Made by a program: the position numbers and the translations under genes. Below, piece after piece: positions 44,776 to 54,375 of a DNA stretch of 64,000 nucleotides. The notes under the pieces are model-generated. The model did no database searches. It saw nothing but the letters and a program-made list of their open reading frames with translations, and was not told the DNA's origin. Numbering within the stretch: position 1 is the first letter of the stretch; every line of letters starts with the position of its first letter. The stretch is from an uncultured Alphaproteobacteria bacterium (GTDB lineage Bacteria; Pseudomonadota; Alphaproteobacteria; RF32; CAG-239), in assembly GCA_934273635.1 (NCBI GenBank), contig CAKQSV010000001.1:62001-126000 (forward strand), written 5' to 3'.

Positions 44776-46461
44776 ATGACAAACACAGAATTTAAAATCC
44801 CTGAAACGACCGAAAACTTTGCTGAATTGTTGAACGAACAATTCGGTGAAAACTCTATTACCGGTTCTGTTGTTAAGGGTACTATTATCCGCTTGACCCC
44901 CGACTTCGCTATGGTTGACGTCGGATTGAAATCTGAAGGTCGTATTCCTTTGCGTGAATTCGGTCAAAATCCGGAACTCAAAGTCGGCGACAAAGTTGAA
45001 GTTTATGTTGACAGATATGAAGACAAAGACGGTCAAATTGTTTTGTCTCGTGAAAAAGCTCGTCGTGAAGAAGTTTGGCAAGACCTTGAGAAATGTCTCA
45101 ACTCCGGCGAAAGAGTCAACGGTGTTATTTTTGGTCGTGTTAAAGGCGGCTTTACGGTTGATTTGAACGGCGCTATCGCATTCTTGCCCGGCTCTCAAAT
45201 CGACATCCGTCCTATCCGCGACATTACGCCTTTGATGGGTATTTCTCAGCCGTTCCAAATTTTGAAAATGGACAAGGTTAGAGGCAACATCGTTGTTTCT
45301 CGCCGCGTTGTTTTGGAAGAAACCCGCGCTGAAGCTCGCGCCGAACTCATCGGCGACCTCAAAGAAGGCTCTGTTTTGGAAGGTGTTGTTAAAAACATTA
45401 CCGATTACGGCGCGTTCATTGATTTGGGCGGCGTTGACGGTTTGTTGCACGTTACCGATATTTCTTGGAAACGTATCAATCATCCGGCAGAAGTTTTGTC
45501 TGTTGGTCAGACCGTTAAAGTTCAGGTTATCAAGTTCAACGAAGACAACCAACGCATTTCTTTGGGTATGAAACAGCTTGAGAGCGACCCATGGCAGAAC
45601 GTTGCCGAGAAGTTCAAAGTCGGCGATATTTGCAAAGGTAAAGTCACAAATATTACCGATTATGGTGCTTTTGTTGAGCTCGAAGACGGCATTGAAGGTT
45701 TGGTTCACGTTTCTGAAATGAGCTGGACTCGTAAAAACGTTCACCCGGGTAAAATCGTTTCTACTTCTCAGGAAGTTGAAGTTAAGGTTTTGGAAGTTGA
45801 TGCTGACAAACGTCGTATCTCTCTGGGTATCAAACAATGCACTCCGAATCCTTGGGCTGCTTATATTGAAGAGCATCCGGTCGGATCCGTTATCGAAGGT
45901 AAAATCAAAAACATTACCGAATTCGGTTTGTTTGTTGGTTTGTCTGACGAGATTGACGGTATGATTCACTTGTCCGATATTTCTTGGGACAAATCAGGTG
46001 AAGAAGCCGTTAAAGACTATGCAAAAGGTCAAGATATTCAAGCTAAAATCATTGACGTTGATGTTGAAAAAGAACGTATCAGCCTTGGTATCAAACAGCT
46101 GACCGAAAGCACCGTTGCCGGCGCTTTGGAAGGCGTTAAGAAAGGTGATGTTGTTAAAGCAACCGTTACCGCTATTGAAGACAAAGGCGTTACTGTTGAC
46201 GTTAATGGCTTGACCGCAAGCATTAAAAAAGCTGACTTGTCAAAAGATAAGGCCGGTCAAAACCTCGACAACTACAAAGAAGGCGATGTTTTGGAAGCCA
46301 AAGTTACTTCTGTTGACAAGAAAAACGGTAAAATCGGCTTGTCTGTAAAAGCTTTGGAAATTGAAGAAGAGAAGAAAGCTTTGGAAGAATATTCTAATAC
46401 TTCTTCTTCAAATTCTGCCTTTGGCGATGCCTTGGGCGAGGCTTTGAAGAAAAATGCTTAA
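44776..46461 (+). CDS. rpsA: 30S ribosomal protein S1
   Basis: S1 brings mRNA to the 30S subunit. The 561-residue product contains six S1 (OB-fold) domains in a row; four show the conserved pattern G-x-V-x-x-I-T-D-Y/F-G-A/L-F-V/I-x-L, for example EGVVKNITDYGAFIDLGGVDGLLHVTDISW, CKGKVTNITDYGAFVELEDGIEGLVHVSEMSW, and IEGKIKNITEFGLFVGLSDEIDGMIHLSDISW. Codon use is of the highly expressed type. Follows cmk; ihfB, often next in alphaproteobacteria, is instead at 53644. Confidence 0.97.
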   Translation: MTNTEFKIPETTENFAELLNEQFGENSITGSVVKGTIIRLTPDFAMVDVGLKSEGRIPLREFGQNPELKVGDKVEVYVDRYEDKDGQIVLSREKARREEVWQDLEKCLNSGERVNGVIFGRVKGGFTVDLNGAIAFLPGSQIDIRPIRDITPLMGISQPFQILKMDKVRGNIVVSRRVVLEETRAEARAELIGDLKEGSVLEGVVKNITDYGAFIDLGGVDGLLHVTDISWKRINHPAEVLSVGQTVKVQVIKFNEDNQRISLGMKQLESDPWQNVAEKFKVGDICKGKVTNITDYGAFVELEDGIEGLVHVSEMSWTRKNVHPGKIVSTSQEVEVKVLEVDADKRRISLGIKQCTPNPWAAYIEEHPVGSVIEGKIKNITEFGLFVGLSDEIDGMIHLSDISWDKSGEEAVKDYAKGQDIQAKIIDVDVEKERISLGIKQLTESTVAGALEGVKKGDVVKATVTAIEDKGVTVDVNGLTASIKKADLSKDKAGQNLDNYKEGDVLEAKVTSVDKKNGKIGLSVKALEIEEEKKALEEYSNTSSSNSAFGDALGEALKKNA

Positions 46462-46489
46462 TCTTTAGCATTTGAGCGAACTTAAAAAG

Positions 46490-46524
46490 ATACCTTCGGG
46501 AGCAATTCCGAAGGTATTTTTTTT
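46490..46524. terminator. Bidirectional terminator after rpsA
   Basis: ATACCTTCGG (46490-46499) and CCGAAGGTAT (46508-46517) are perfect inverse complements, followed by T run on the plus strand and preceded by A on the left, so it could also serve the convergent XRE gene. Confidence 0.85.
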
Positions 46525-46530
46525 GGGGCT

Positions 46531-46926
46531 TTAGTGGGGATTATTCGTACTCAAAGCATTGAGCAGAGAGCGCATGGCGACGCTTACATCCTTATTTTTA
46601 ACCTTTTGGCGGTACTGCAAAAACTCTAAGACATCCGGCTCGGCGGCAATACAGATATCCGAGGGCGAAACCGCGCGGTTATCTCCGTCTTCAAAAAAGA
46701 AACCAATGTCACTACCCAAAATTTGACTGATATGAAATAAGCGGGCGGCGGAAATGTTGCTCTGCCCTTTTTCATATTTTTGCACCTGCTGAAAAGAAAT
46801 GCCGAGACTGCGCGCCAAATCGTTTTGGGTGCGCGCGGAAAGCTCTCGCAAAAGCTTAATGCGAAGACCGATGTTTTTATTAATCGTCAGCGCGTCTATT
46901 GTGTTGGTATGACCTAAATTTTCCAT
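46531..46926 (-). CDS. XRE-family helix-turn-helix regulator
   Basis: A 131-residue protein with the Cro/CI HTH at residues 22-72: RIKLLRELSARTQNDLARSLGISFQQVQKYEKGQSNISAARLF. The QKYEKG motif is typical of the XRE regulators frequent in alphaproteobacteria. The C-terminal 50 residues are charged. Target genes unknown. It starts just downstream of yejB (59 bases) on the same strand but may have its own promoter. Confidence 0.87.
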   Translation of the reverse strand: MENLGHTNTIDALTINKNIGLRIKLLRELSARTQNDLARSLGISFQQVQKYEKGQSNISAARLFHISQILGSDIGFFFEDGDNRAVSPSDICIAAEPDVLEFLQYRQKVKNKDVSVAMRSLLNALSTNNPH

Positions 46927-46984
46927 AAAATGCCCTCCCTGTGTTTTAGATAGGGCGTTAAGGGCGGTTTTTCATCGCTAGACT

Positions 46985-48058
46985 TTAGATTTTATCAAAA
47001 TTGATACGAGGGTCGACCAAAGAATAGGTTATATCGCTGATGAGTTTTAGAACCAAACCCAACAAGGCAAATATGTATAATGTTCCAAAAACCACCGGAT
47101 AGTCACGGGTCATAATTGACTCATAACCCAACAAGCCTAAACCGTTGAGGGAGAAAATCACCTCAATTAACAAAGAGCCGGTGAACAGCATTTTGAGCAA
47201 CAAGGACGGAAAACCGGCAATAACAATCAGCATGGCGTTGCGGAAAATATGTCCATACAAGATTTTATGCTCACTCAAGCCTTTGGCGCGCGCTGTCAGT
47301 ACGTAGGGTTTGTTGATTTCATCCAAAAACGAATTTTTGGTCAGCATGGTCAAGCCGGCAAAACCGCCGATAACCATGGCGACAACCGGCAAGGTGATAT
47401 GCCAAAAATAGTCTATGATTTTGCCGCCTAAACTTAAGGTGTCCCAGTTGTCGGAGGTCAATCCACGCAGCGGAAACCACTGAAAATAAATGCCGCCGGC
47501 AAACACCACAATCAAAAACACCGCAAACAAAAACACCGGTATCGCCGCGCCGATAACCACTAAAAACGAGCTCCAAATGTCAAACGAGCTTCCGTCTTTG
47601 ACCGCTTTTTTTATACCGAGCGGAATAGCTATCAGATAAATCAACAGGGTTGACCAAACACCCAGCGAGATTGAAACCGGCATACGCTCTTTTATCAACT
47701 GCCAAACCGTTTTATCGCGGTAAAAACTTTTGCCAAAGTCAAAAACCGCATAGTCTTTGAGCATTTTAACAAAGCGTTCGTGCGACGGTCGGTCAAATCC
47801 AAATTGTTTTTCCAGAGCTTTGACCAAATCTTCGGGCACACCCTGCGCGCCCTGATAGCGACTTTGCGCCTCGTGCATTTTGACTTGCGCCGAAGAGCTG
47901 ACCGCCGAGGCGGCGTCGGTATTCATACCGCGATATTGCGCTAAAGTGTGTTCTATCGGTCCGCCGGGGGCAAGCTGAATAATCAAAAAATTAAGCGACA
48001 AAATACCCAACAGCGTGAGGGGAATCAGCAACAGGCGTTTGATAATATAATTTCTCAT
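46985..48058 (-). CDS. yejB: ABC transporter permease, YejB-type (microcin C/peptide)
   Basis: A 357-residue inner-membrane permease with about six membrane segments. The start MRNYIIKRLLLIPLTLLGILSLNFLIIQLAPGGPIEH matches YejB; the EAA-type loop is TARAKGLSEHKILYGHIFRNAML near residue 264. A periplasmic loop of some 80 residues (about 45-125) follows helix 1. yejA overlaps its start by four bases (ATGA). The expected partners yejE and yejF are not present downstream; an XRE gene follows instead. Confidence 0.9.
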   Translation of the reverse strand: MRNYIIKRLLLIPLTLLGILSLNFLIIQLAPGGPIEHTLAQYRGMNTDAASAVSSSAQVKMHEAQSRYQGAQGVPEDLVKALEKQFGFDRPSHERFVKMLKDYAVFDFGKSFYRDKTVWQLIKERMPVSISLGVWSTLLIYLIAIPLGIKKAVKDGSSFDIWSSFLVVIGAAIPVFLFAVFLIVVFAGGIYFQWFPLRGLTSDNWDTLSLGGKIIDYFWHITLPVVAMVIGGFAGLTMLTKNSFLDEINKPYVLTARAKGLSEHKILYGHIFRNAMLIVIAGFPSLLLKMLFTGSLLIEVIFSLNGLGLLGYESIMTRDYPVVFGTLYIFALLGLVLKLISDITYSLVDPRINFDKI

Positions 48059-49869
48059 TTTGACAAGTCTTTCATCCACCATGTGTGTGGTAGAAATCCG
48101 GTTTTGACTTTGGTTTGCGGTTGGGCGAACTTATCCCAATAAGCCACGCGTTGGGTGGGCGAATACCAGTGCGGAATAAGGTAGCAACCGTGCAACAACA
48201 CCCTGTCCAGAGCTTTAACGGCGGCTTCATAGTCATCTTTGGTTTGGGCTGTCACCACCGCCTTAATCAGAGCGTCAACCACCGGATTTTTAACACCGAT
48301 AATATTATAGCTGCCTTTTTGGTCTCCGGCTTGCGAGCCCCACATTTCAAATTGCTCGTTACCAGGCATACGACTAACACCAAAGCCGGCTATCGCCACG
48401 TCAAAATCAAAATTATCCAGACGGTTTTTGAACACGCTCGGCTCAATATTGCGAAACTTGAGCTTGACGCCGATTTTTTTGAGGTTGGCAATAAACGGCA
48501 ACATAACCCGCGTGAAAGATGAGCCATTAGCAGAGTTACCCAAAACCTCAAATTCAAGCGGTTCTCCGGTTTGGAGGTTGGTCATTTTGCCGTTCACAAA
48601 ATCATAGCCCGCGGCTTGTAGTAATTTAACCGCTTGGCGGAGATTTTGTCGGGTTGCGGACGGGGTGGGATGTTGGGGTTGGGTTGGCGGCGTGGTGAAA
48701 ATATCACTATCCAACTGCGCACGATAGCGATTGAGCAAGGCTAACTCTTTTCCTTGCGGCAAGCCAGTCGCCTCCATGCCGGTATTGGGGAAAAAGCTGT
48801 TTATGCGGCGGTATTGCCCATAAAACAGGTTTTCGTTCGCCCACTCAAAATTAAATGCCAACGCAATTGCCTGACGCACACGGCGGTCTTTAAACTTGTC
48901 TTTGCGCAGGTTAAAGGCAAAATTTTGCAGCGGCGCGGCATTGTTGTGCAGAATATCCGCCTTGATAACTTTTCCGCTTTTAATTATATCGTTGTCGTAG
49001 CCGGTCGCCCAGATTTTGGCGATGTATTCCTCACGCGTGTCGATATTGCCGGCAAACAACGCCTGCAAAGTGACCGTGGTGTCTTGATAGTAGTCATAAC
49101 GCAACTCATCAAAATTATACATCCCCTTGCGGCTCGGCAAGTCTTTCGCCCAATAATCGGGGTTGCGCTTGAAAACAATGTATTGATTGACCGAAAATTT
49201 ATCAAGGTAATAAGGTCCGCTCCCGAGGGGCGGCGTTAAAGTCGGCGTGGCAAAATCTTTGCCCTGCCAATCGGCGGCGGAATAAATGCTCATTTGCGCC
49301 AAAATCAACGGCAATTCACGGTTTTTGCTGTCTTTTTTGAAGTAAAAACGCACATGGCGGTCATTAAGTTTTTCCACTCGCTCCACATCGGCATAATAAA
49401 TTTTATACAGCGGCTGACCTTTTTCAACCAACGCGTTATAAGAAAAAATCACATCATCGGCCAAAACCGGCGTGCCGTCACGAAATTTGGCGCGTTCATC
49501 CAAAATAAAACCGACATAGCTTTTGTCCGCCGGATATTCAAAGGCTTTGGCCAACAACGGATAAATCGTGGAAATATCATCAACCGCCGTCACGCCCAAC
49601 GTATCTAATGTCAGCGACACGGTATAGCCGCCGTCGGCTATGCCCTTAAAGATAAAGGGGTTAAAATTGTCAAAAGTGCCATAGGTCGGGGCAACCATCC
49701 GTCCCCCTTTGGGCGCACAGGGATTGACATAAGAAAAATGCGAAAAATCAGCCGGATATTCGGCTCGGCCATAAAGCGCCAAATATGGCAGTGTTTTGGC
49801 GTGCGCCGCCGTGCAAAACAGCAGACACCCCACAAGCGCCGCCAATCTATTTGTTATAGTTGTCGGCAT
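48055..49869 (-). CDS. yejA: Extracellular solute-binding protein, YejA-type
   Basis: A 604-residue SBP family 5 protein for oligopeptides, called YejA when adjacent to YejB. The signal peptide is MPTTITNRLAALVGCLLFCTAAHA, so I use the ATG at 49869. Typical segments are PCAPKGGRMVAPTYGTFDNFNPFI near residue 44, GSGPYYLDKF-like PLGSGPYYLDKFSVNQYIVFKRNPDYWA and RVRQAIALAFNFEWANENL. Length and order fit uptake of peptides or microcin C-like compounds. The next upstream gene ends inside its signal-peptide region (overlap of about 23 bases). Confidence 0.9.
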   Translation of the reverse strand: MPTTITNRLAALVGCLLFCTAAHAKTLPYLALYGRAEYPADFSHFSYVNPCAPKGGRMVAPTYGTFDNFNPFIFKGIADGGYTVSLTLDTLGVTAVDDISTIYPLLAKAFEYPADKSYVGFILDERAKFRDGTPVLADDVIFSYNALVEKGQPLYKIYYADVERVEKLNDRHVRFYFKKDSKNRELPLILAQMSIYSAADWQGKDFATPTLTPPLGSGPYYLDKFSVNQYIVFKRNPDYWAKDLPSRKGMYNFDELRYDYYQDTTVTLQALFAGNIDTREEYIAKIWATGYDNDIIKSGKVIKADILHNNAAPLQNFAFNLRKDKFKDRRVRQAIALAFNFEWANENLFYGQYRRINSFFPNTGMEATGLPQGKELALLNRYRAQLDSDIFTTPPTQPQHPTPSATRQNLRQAVKLLQAAGYDFVNGKMTNLQTGEPLEFEVLGNSANGSSFTRVMLPFIANLKKIGVKLKFRNIEPSVFKNRLDNFDFDVAIAGFGVSRMPGNEQFEMWGSQAGDQKGSYNIIGVKNPVVDALIKAVVTAQTKDDYEAAVKALDRVLLHGCYLIPHWYSPTQRVAYWDKFAQPQTKVKTGFLPHTWWMKDLSK

Positions 49870-51307
49870 TTGTCCACCCGCCAAACGGATAAGAATAGTC
49901 GTCATCATTGCCCACTTTAGGCTCAGGCATACCTTCCTCCGGCGCGAAAGTCGGCTCTTTGCTAACGCTGATGTCTCGCTGTTTGGCGTTTTCCCACTCC
50001 TGACGGATGGCGTTGAGTTTTTCTCCGGAAGAGAAAAAGCCCTGCTCCAACTCCGGCGTAACCGCAGACACTGTCGGCGCTGCCGGTTCGGGCTCGGATT
50101 GAAGAGCAGAAACCGCGTCTAAGGACGGCGCGGCTGTTTCTTCCGCCTCGGTATGGTGATTGATAATAATTTCAGGCATAGCGACCGGCTCAGGCTCGGT
50201 GACTGCCGCCGGCTCAAACGTAAACTTATTCTCAACAGCAACGGTTGGTTCAGGTTCAGCGGGCGCGGGCGTTTCAAAATGAGGTTCAGCCTCAGCGGAC
50301 TGCGGCGCGCCAAAGCTCTTGGCAAATGCCAAAGACAAAGGATCTGCCTCGGTCGCGGAGGACGGGCTCGTTTCCGGCTCGGGCTCGGACTTTTTGCGGC
50401 GGGTGAAGGTGTTTATAAACAGGCGGCGCGCATTTTCAGACAAGCGGTTTTCAGGCTCAGAAGTTGGCGTTGAAATTTGATAAGATTGTGGTTTAGCCGC
50501 CACAACCGGCTCAGGCTGTGGCTCAGGCTCGGTCATTTGCGCGCGAGCCAATGTCAAATCGCGGTTTTGACGGATAGAATCGGCAGGAGAGGCCAACAGA
50601 GAAAAGACTTTTCCCATAACGCCCGTTTCTAAAACATTTAGAAACAAGCGCTCGCGGTCGTGTTTTTCAAGCGAGCCTATCAAGGTTTGGTAACGAGAGC
50701 AAAACTCAAGTATTGTTCCGCCCAACACCACATCACGCAGGGCTTTTTGCAATAATCTGTCAGGCAGATTGGGCTGCGTTTGGCTCAATTCAATAATCAC
50801 CTTGCCGAAAGCCCATTTTCCACCATTTTTAACCTTAACCCACAGGTGATCAATTTGTTCCGACGAGGACAAACCGCCGCGGGCAATAATTTCTGACAAC
50901 AGCTCGTTCATATCTGCCACAAAAACATCAAACTTGCTTAATATGATATTGTCTTGAAGATTTTGGCGTGCCTCAAGCATTACTTTAGCGATGACATCGG
51001 AATATTCCTGATTTTTTTTCATCTGTTTGAACAAAGAATACATATTTTTGTTCAAGACCGACGCGCTAAGATATTGATAAACATAGCCGAAAATCGCCCA
51101 AAGGATAAAAACCGGCAACACGACCACCGCCGTGGTGACGGCAAACGCATTAGCGCCATCGCCCCCCAAATTGCCCAAAGCATAAAAAAACCAAATCACA
51201 CTGGCAAAAACCGAAAAGAAAAATGCTGCTGACAACACGGTCGTACTCCTTAAATCTTCTGACTTATTGCCGCTTATTCTATTCCAAATCTGAATTTTTG
51301 CAAACAA
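49847..51307 (-). CDS. Membrane protein with EPEP-rich linker, function unknown
   Basis: The 486-residue product has two membrane segments in the first 85 residues (TTVLSAAFFFSVFASVIWFFYALG and AFAVTTAVVVLPVFILWAIFGYVYQYL), a helical soluble domain (about 85-265) and a long low-complexity tail rich in Pro, Glu and Ala (EPEPQPEPVVAAKPQ and later repeats). Such tails often reach across the periplasm or act as flexible arms. No family recognised. It resembles the gene at 10805 in layout. It overlaps the yejA start. Confidence 0.65.
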   Translation of the reverse strand: MFAKIQIWNRISGNKSEDLRSTTVLSAAFFFSVFASVIWFFYALGNLGGDGANAFAVTTAVVVLPVFILWAIFGYVYQYLSASVLNKNMYSLFKQMKKNQEYSDVIAKVMLEARQNLQDNIILSKFDVFVADMNELLSEIIARGGLSSSEQIDHLWVKVKNGGKWAFGKVIIELSQTQPNLPDRLLQKALRDVVLGGTILEFCSRYQTLIGSLEKHDRERLFLNVLETGVMGKVFSLLASPADSIRQNRDLTLARAQMTEPEPQPEPVVAAKPQSYQISTPTSEPENRLSENARRLFINTFTRRKKSEPEPETSPSSATEADPLSLAFAKSFGAPQSAEAEPHFETPAPAEPEPTVAVENKFTFEPAAVTEPEPVAMPEIIINHHTEAEETAAPSLDAVSALQSEPEPAAPTVSAVTPELEQGFFSSGEKLNAIRQEWENAKQRDISVSKEPTFAPEEGMPEPKVGNDDDYSYPFGGWTNADNYNK

Positions 51308-51428
51308 TTTCAGCGACTAATCAAGAGACTTATAGAAACAAAATCAACAACTTTTTAAAATAATAGTCGAAATTTGTTTTTTTTGTGATATAACAGGGTC
51401 AGTTTTTTTAATTTTGAAGAGAAGAATA

Positions 51429-52400
51429 ATGAATCAGACGAATACGCAGATTTTGGATTTTGAAAAAAATATTGTGGAAATTGAGGCTAAAATCGAAGGT
51501 TTGAAACTTTTGGCTAAAAATGAAGATGTTGATATTTCTCAAGAGACCAATCGTTTGACTCAAAAGCTCGAACGCCAAATGAAGTTGACTTACGCCAACT
51601 TGACACCGTGGCAGAAATTGCAGGTTTCACGCCATCCGCAACGTCCGCATTGTTTGGACTATGTTCACGCTTTGATTGAAGACTTTACCCCGTTGTGCGG
51701 TGATCGCCTGTTCGGCGACGACGCGGCGATGATTGCGGGAATCGGACGGTTTCGCGACACGTCGGTCGTGGTTATCGGACAGGAAAAGGGGCACGACCTA
51801 GAATCCAGAATGAAATATAATTTCGGTATGGCCAAACCCGAGGGATACCGCAAGGCGCAACGTTTGATGGATATGGCGGACAAATTTAATATGCCGGTCA
51901 TTTCGTTTGTGGACACGGACGGCGCGTTCCCAGGGATTGACGCCGAAGCCCGCGGACAAGCCGAGGCCATTGCCTCTTCTATTCAAAAATGTTTGCAAAT
52001 TAAAACGCCGATTATCTCTATTGTTATCGGTATGGGCGGCTCGGGCGGCGCGATTGCCATCGCCACCGCAAACCGTATTCTAATGCTTGAGAACTCAATT
52101 TATTCGGTTATTTCTCCGGAAGGTTGCGCCTCGATTTTGTGGCGTTCCGCCGACAAAGTGCAGGAAGCGACCGAGGCTTTGCGTCTGACGGCTCAAGACC
52201 TGCGTCAATTTGGCGTTATTGATGAGATTATCAAAGAACCGTTGGGCGGCGCGCACCGTGATCCGGCTATGACGATTGAAAAAGTGGGCGATTGTATTGC
52301 CAAGCACTTGCGAGAACTTAAAAATATGAGCGGGGAAGAGCTGAAAAAACAACGCACGACCAAGTTTTTGGCTATGGGACGCAATCTGCCCGAGAACTAA
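51429..52400 (+). CDS. accA: Acetyl-CoA carboxylase carboxyltransferase subunit alpha
   Basis: AccA forms the carboxyltransferase with AccD, making malonyl-CoA for fatty acid synthesis. The 323 residues from the ATG at 51429 start MNQTNTQILDFEKNIVEIEAKIEGLKLLA. Conserved parts are QVSRHPQRPHCLDYVHALIEDFTPLCGDRLFGDDAAMIAGIG and VIGMGGSGGAIAIATANRILMLENSIYSVISPEGCASILW, which carries the oxyanion glycines. A TTG five codons earlier is unlikely. accD lies at 54376, with rmuC, ihfB and lapA in between. Confidence 0.96.
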   Translation: MNQTNTQILDFEKNIVEIEAKIEGLKLLAKNEDVDISQETNRLTQKLERQMKLTYANLTPWQKLQVSRHPQRPHCLDYVHALIEDFTPLCGDRLFGDDAAMIAGIGRFRDTSVVVIGQEKGHDLESRMKYNFGMAKPEGYRKAQRLMDMADKFNMPVISFVDTDGAFPGIDAEARGQAEAIASSIQKCLQIKTPIISIVIGMGGSGGAIAIATANRILMLENSIYSVISPEGCASILWRSADKVQEATEALRLTAQDLRQFGVIDEIIKEPLGGAHRDPAMTIEKVGDCIAKHLRELKNMSGEELKKQRTTKFLAMGRNLPEN

Positions 52401-52412
52401 GGACGGTTTTTA

Positions 52413-53531
52413 ATGAGCGAAATCTGGCTACAAATTTTGGGCATAGTCATTGTTGTTTTGCTGTGCGGTAATATGTTTTTGCTCTTTTCAAAAAAAGAAA
52501 ATCGCGAGTTGCGCACCCTAGCAGACACTCTGTTTCGGGGGCAAGCGGAGTTGGCGGGGCGGATGTCGCAGCTTTCCGAATCCTCCGCGCGGCAGCAAGG
52601 GCATATTGCCGAGGCGATTAATGAACAAAAAATCTCGGTTCTTAAGCTGATGGATGAAAAATTGCTGGCTGTGACCAAAAGTGTGGGCGACGGTCTGCAA
52701 CAATCAACCGACAAAACCGCCGAAACCATTAAAGATTTGCGTGAACGATTGGCCAAAATTGATGTCGCGCAACAAAAAATATCCCACCTTTCAGAGCAAG
52801 TTGTCTCGTTGCAGGAAGTGTTGTCAAACAAACAGGCGCGCGGCGCGTTTGGTGAAATTCAGCTCAATGATTTGGTCAAGTCTATTTTGCCGCCGTCGGC
52901 TTATGAGTTTCAATGCGTGTTGAGCAACCAAAAACGCGCCGACTGCGTGTTAAAGCTACCGAATCCTCCGGGGACAATCGTGATTGACTCCAAGTTTCCG
53001 CTCGAGAGCTATCAGGCTTTGCGCAACGCCGGTTCCGAGCGCGAAAAAATTGAGGCGGAGCGTTTTTTTAAGGCTTCGGTTCTTAAGCACATTAAAGATA
53101 TTGCCGAAAAATATATTATTGCCGGAGAGACGGCGGAATCGGCGTTGATGTTTTTGCCGGCAGAATCGATTTATGCCGAGCTATATACCAATTTTACCGA
53201 TGTGGTGGAAGTTTCTTATCGTTCAAAGGTGTGGATTGTGTCGCCGACCACGTTGATGGCCACGCTTAACACCGTGCGAGCCGTGTTGAAAGACGCCACT
53301 ATGCGCGAACAAGCCGGCGTTATTCAAAAAGAAGTCGGAACATTGGTGGAAGACATTTGCAGGCTTGACGACCGTGTCGAAAGTTTGTCGAAACATTTTG
53401 AACAAGCCGCCAAAGATATTGGCGACATCAGAATCTCTTCGAGCAAAATATCGCGGCGTATTGATAAAATTGAAGACATTGAGCTGGGCGAAAACCATCA
53501 TCCGTTGGCGGTGGAGCATATCGCGGAATAA
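52413..53531 (+). CDS. rmuC: DNA recombination protein RmuC
   Basis: RmuC limits recombination between inverted repeats, probably as a nuclease. The 372-residue product has an N-terminal membrane segment (LQILGIVIVVLLCGNMFLLF), a coiled coil, and the conserved domain: RGAFGEIQLNDLVKSILPPSAYEFQ near residue 145, then VIDSKFPLESYQALRNA and FLPAESIYAELYTNF. It lies 12 bases after accA, probably in the same transcript. Confidence 0.93.
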   Translation: MSEIWLQILGIVIVVLLCGNMFLLFSKKENRELRTLADTLFRGQAELAGRMSQLSESSARQQGHIAEAINEQKISVLKLMDEKLLAVTKSVGDGLQQSTDKTAETIKDLRERLAKIDVAQQKISHLSEQVVSLQEVLSNKQARGAFGEIQLNDLVKSILPPSAYEFQCVLSNQKRADCVLKLPNPPGTIVIDSKFPLESYQALRNAGSEREKIEAERFFKASVLKHIKDIAEKYIIAGETAESALMFLPAESIYAELYTNFTDVVEVSYRSKVWIVSPTTLMATLNTVRAVLKDATMREQAGVIQKEVGTLVEDICRLDDRVESLSKHFEQAAKDIGDIRISSSKISRRIDKIEDIELGENHHPLAVEHIAE

Positions 53532-53643
53532 AATATGGGATAACTTAGCGATATTTTTTTGTTTTTTATCAATTTGCGATATTGATTTATAAAATAAAAA
53601 CAGGTAACTTATAGAAAACTAAATTATATTAAAGAGGTATATT

Positions 53644-53925
53644 GTGACAAAGTCTGAATTGATTGAAAAAATTTTGAATAAAAACCCGCACCTTACTTTG
53701 AAAGATGTTGATCGTATCGTCACGGTGGTTTTGGACAAGATTATATCTTCGTTGGCTGAAGGTAACCGTGTTGAGTTTCGCGGCTTTGGCGCATTTTCAG
53801 TCAGAACCCGCACGCCGCGCACGGCTAAAAACCCTCGCACCGGCGCTAAGGTGGAAGTGGAAGAAAGAAGAATTCCGCACTTTAAAACCGGAAAACAACT
53901 GCACGAGATGTTGAACGCAAAATAA
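53644..53925 (+). CDS. ihfB: Integration host factor subunit beta
   Basis: A 93-residue DNA-bending protein. The start MTKSELIEKILNKNPHLTLKDVDRIVTVVLDKI and EGNRVEFRGFGAFSVRTRTPRTAKNPRTGAKVEVEERRIPHFKTGKQL match IHF beta; the beta-arm proline lies in RNPRTG-like KNPRTG. It starts with GTG after AAAGAGGTATATT. The lapA gene follows 27 bases later. In many alphaproteobacteria ihfB sits next to rpsA; here they are separated by about 7 kb. Confidence 0.95.
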   Translation: MTKSELIEKILNKNPHLTLKDVDRIVTVVLDKIISSLAEGNRVEFRGFGAFSVRTRTPRTAKNPRTGAKVEVEERRIPHFKTGKQLHEMLNAK

Positions 53926-53952
53926 TAAACCTATGAAAAAAGGGGCTACGCC

Positions 53953-54375
53953 ATGGGATTCATTAAAGCTATAATCGGACTGCCTTTGCTTGTTATCATT
54001 TTGATTTTTGCCTTTGTTAATAACGATTTGGCAACTTTCAGTTTGTGGCCTTTTTCGATTGAGATTACCGTTTCCCTGAGTGTGGCTGTGCTGTTTTTTA
54101 TTATATTCGGCTTTTTGCTCGGAAACTTTTTCTCTTGGATGTCTTACGCTCCGGTACGCAAAGATTTGCGCAAACAGAAGAAAAAGAATAAGAAATTGAG
54201 CAAACAGCAGAAAATTTTGGCGGATACTGTCTCTGACCTGCAAGGCAATTTGGAGCAGATTAAGGCCGAGAAAGAGGCGCAAAAGCCCGAAAAACGCAAA
54301 CTGTTCGGTTGGTTCGGCAAAAAGCCAGAGGAAGAGGCCGAACCTGTTGAAAATAAAGAAAATGGAACTAACTAA
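53953..54375 (+). CDS. LapA-domain membrane protein
   Basis: The 140-residue product has two hydrophobic segments (IKAIIGLPLLVIILIFAFVNNDL and TVSLSVAVLFFIIFGFLLGNFFSW), with the LapA pattern FALFNNAPVTFSLWPF-like VNNDLATFSLWPFSIEI between them, followed by a basic coiled coil (RKDLRKQKKKNKKLSKQQK) and an acidic tail. LapA/YciS proteins act with LapB to regulate lipopolysaccharide synthesis in enterobacteria; the role here is assumed by homology. Its stop is directly followed by the accD ATG. Confidence 0.85.
   Translation: MGFIKAIIGLPLLVIILIFAFVNNDLATFSLWPFSIEITVSLSVAVLFFIIFGFLLGNFFSWMSYAPVRKDLRKQKKKNKKLSKQQKILADTVSDLQGNLEQIKAEKEAQKPEKRKLFGWFGKKPEEEAEPVENKENGTN

Noticed and set aside
44770..45969. 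Long minus-strand frame of 399 codons opposite rpsA
   Set aside because: Shadow of the highly biased S1 coding sequence, with Asn/Phe-rich product and no homology I know.
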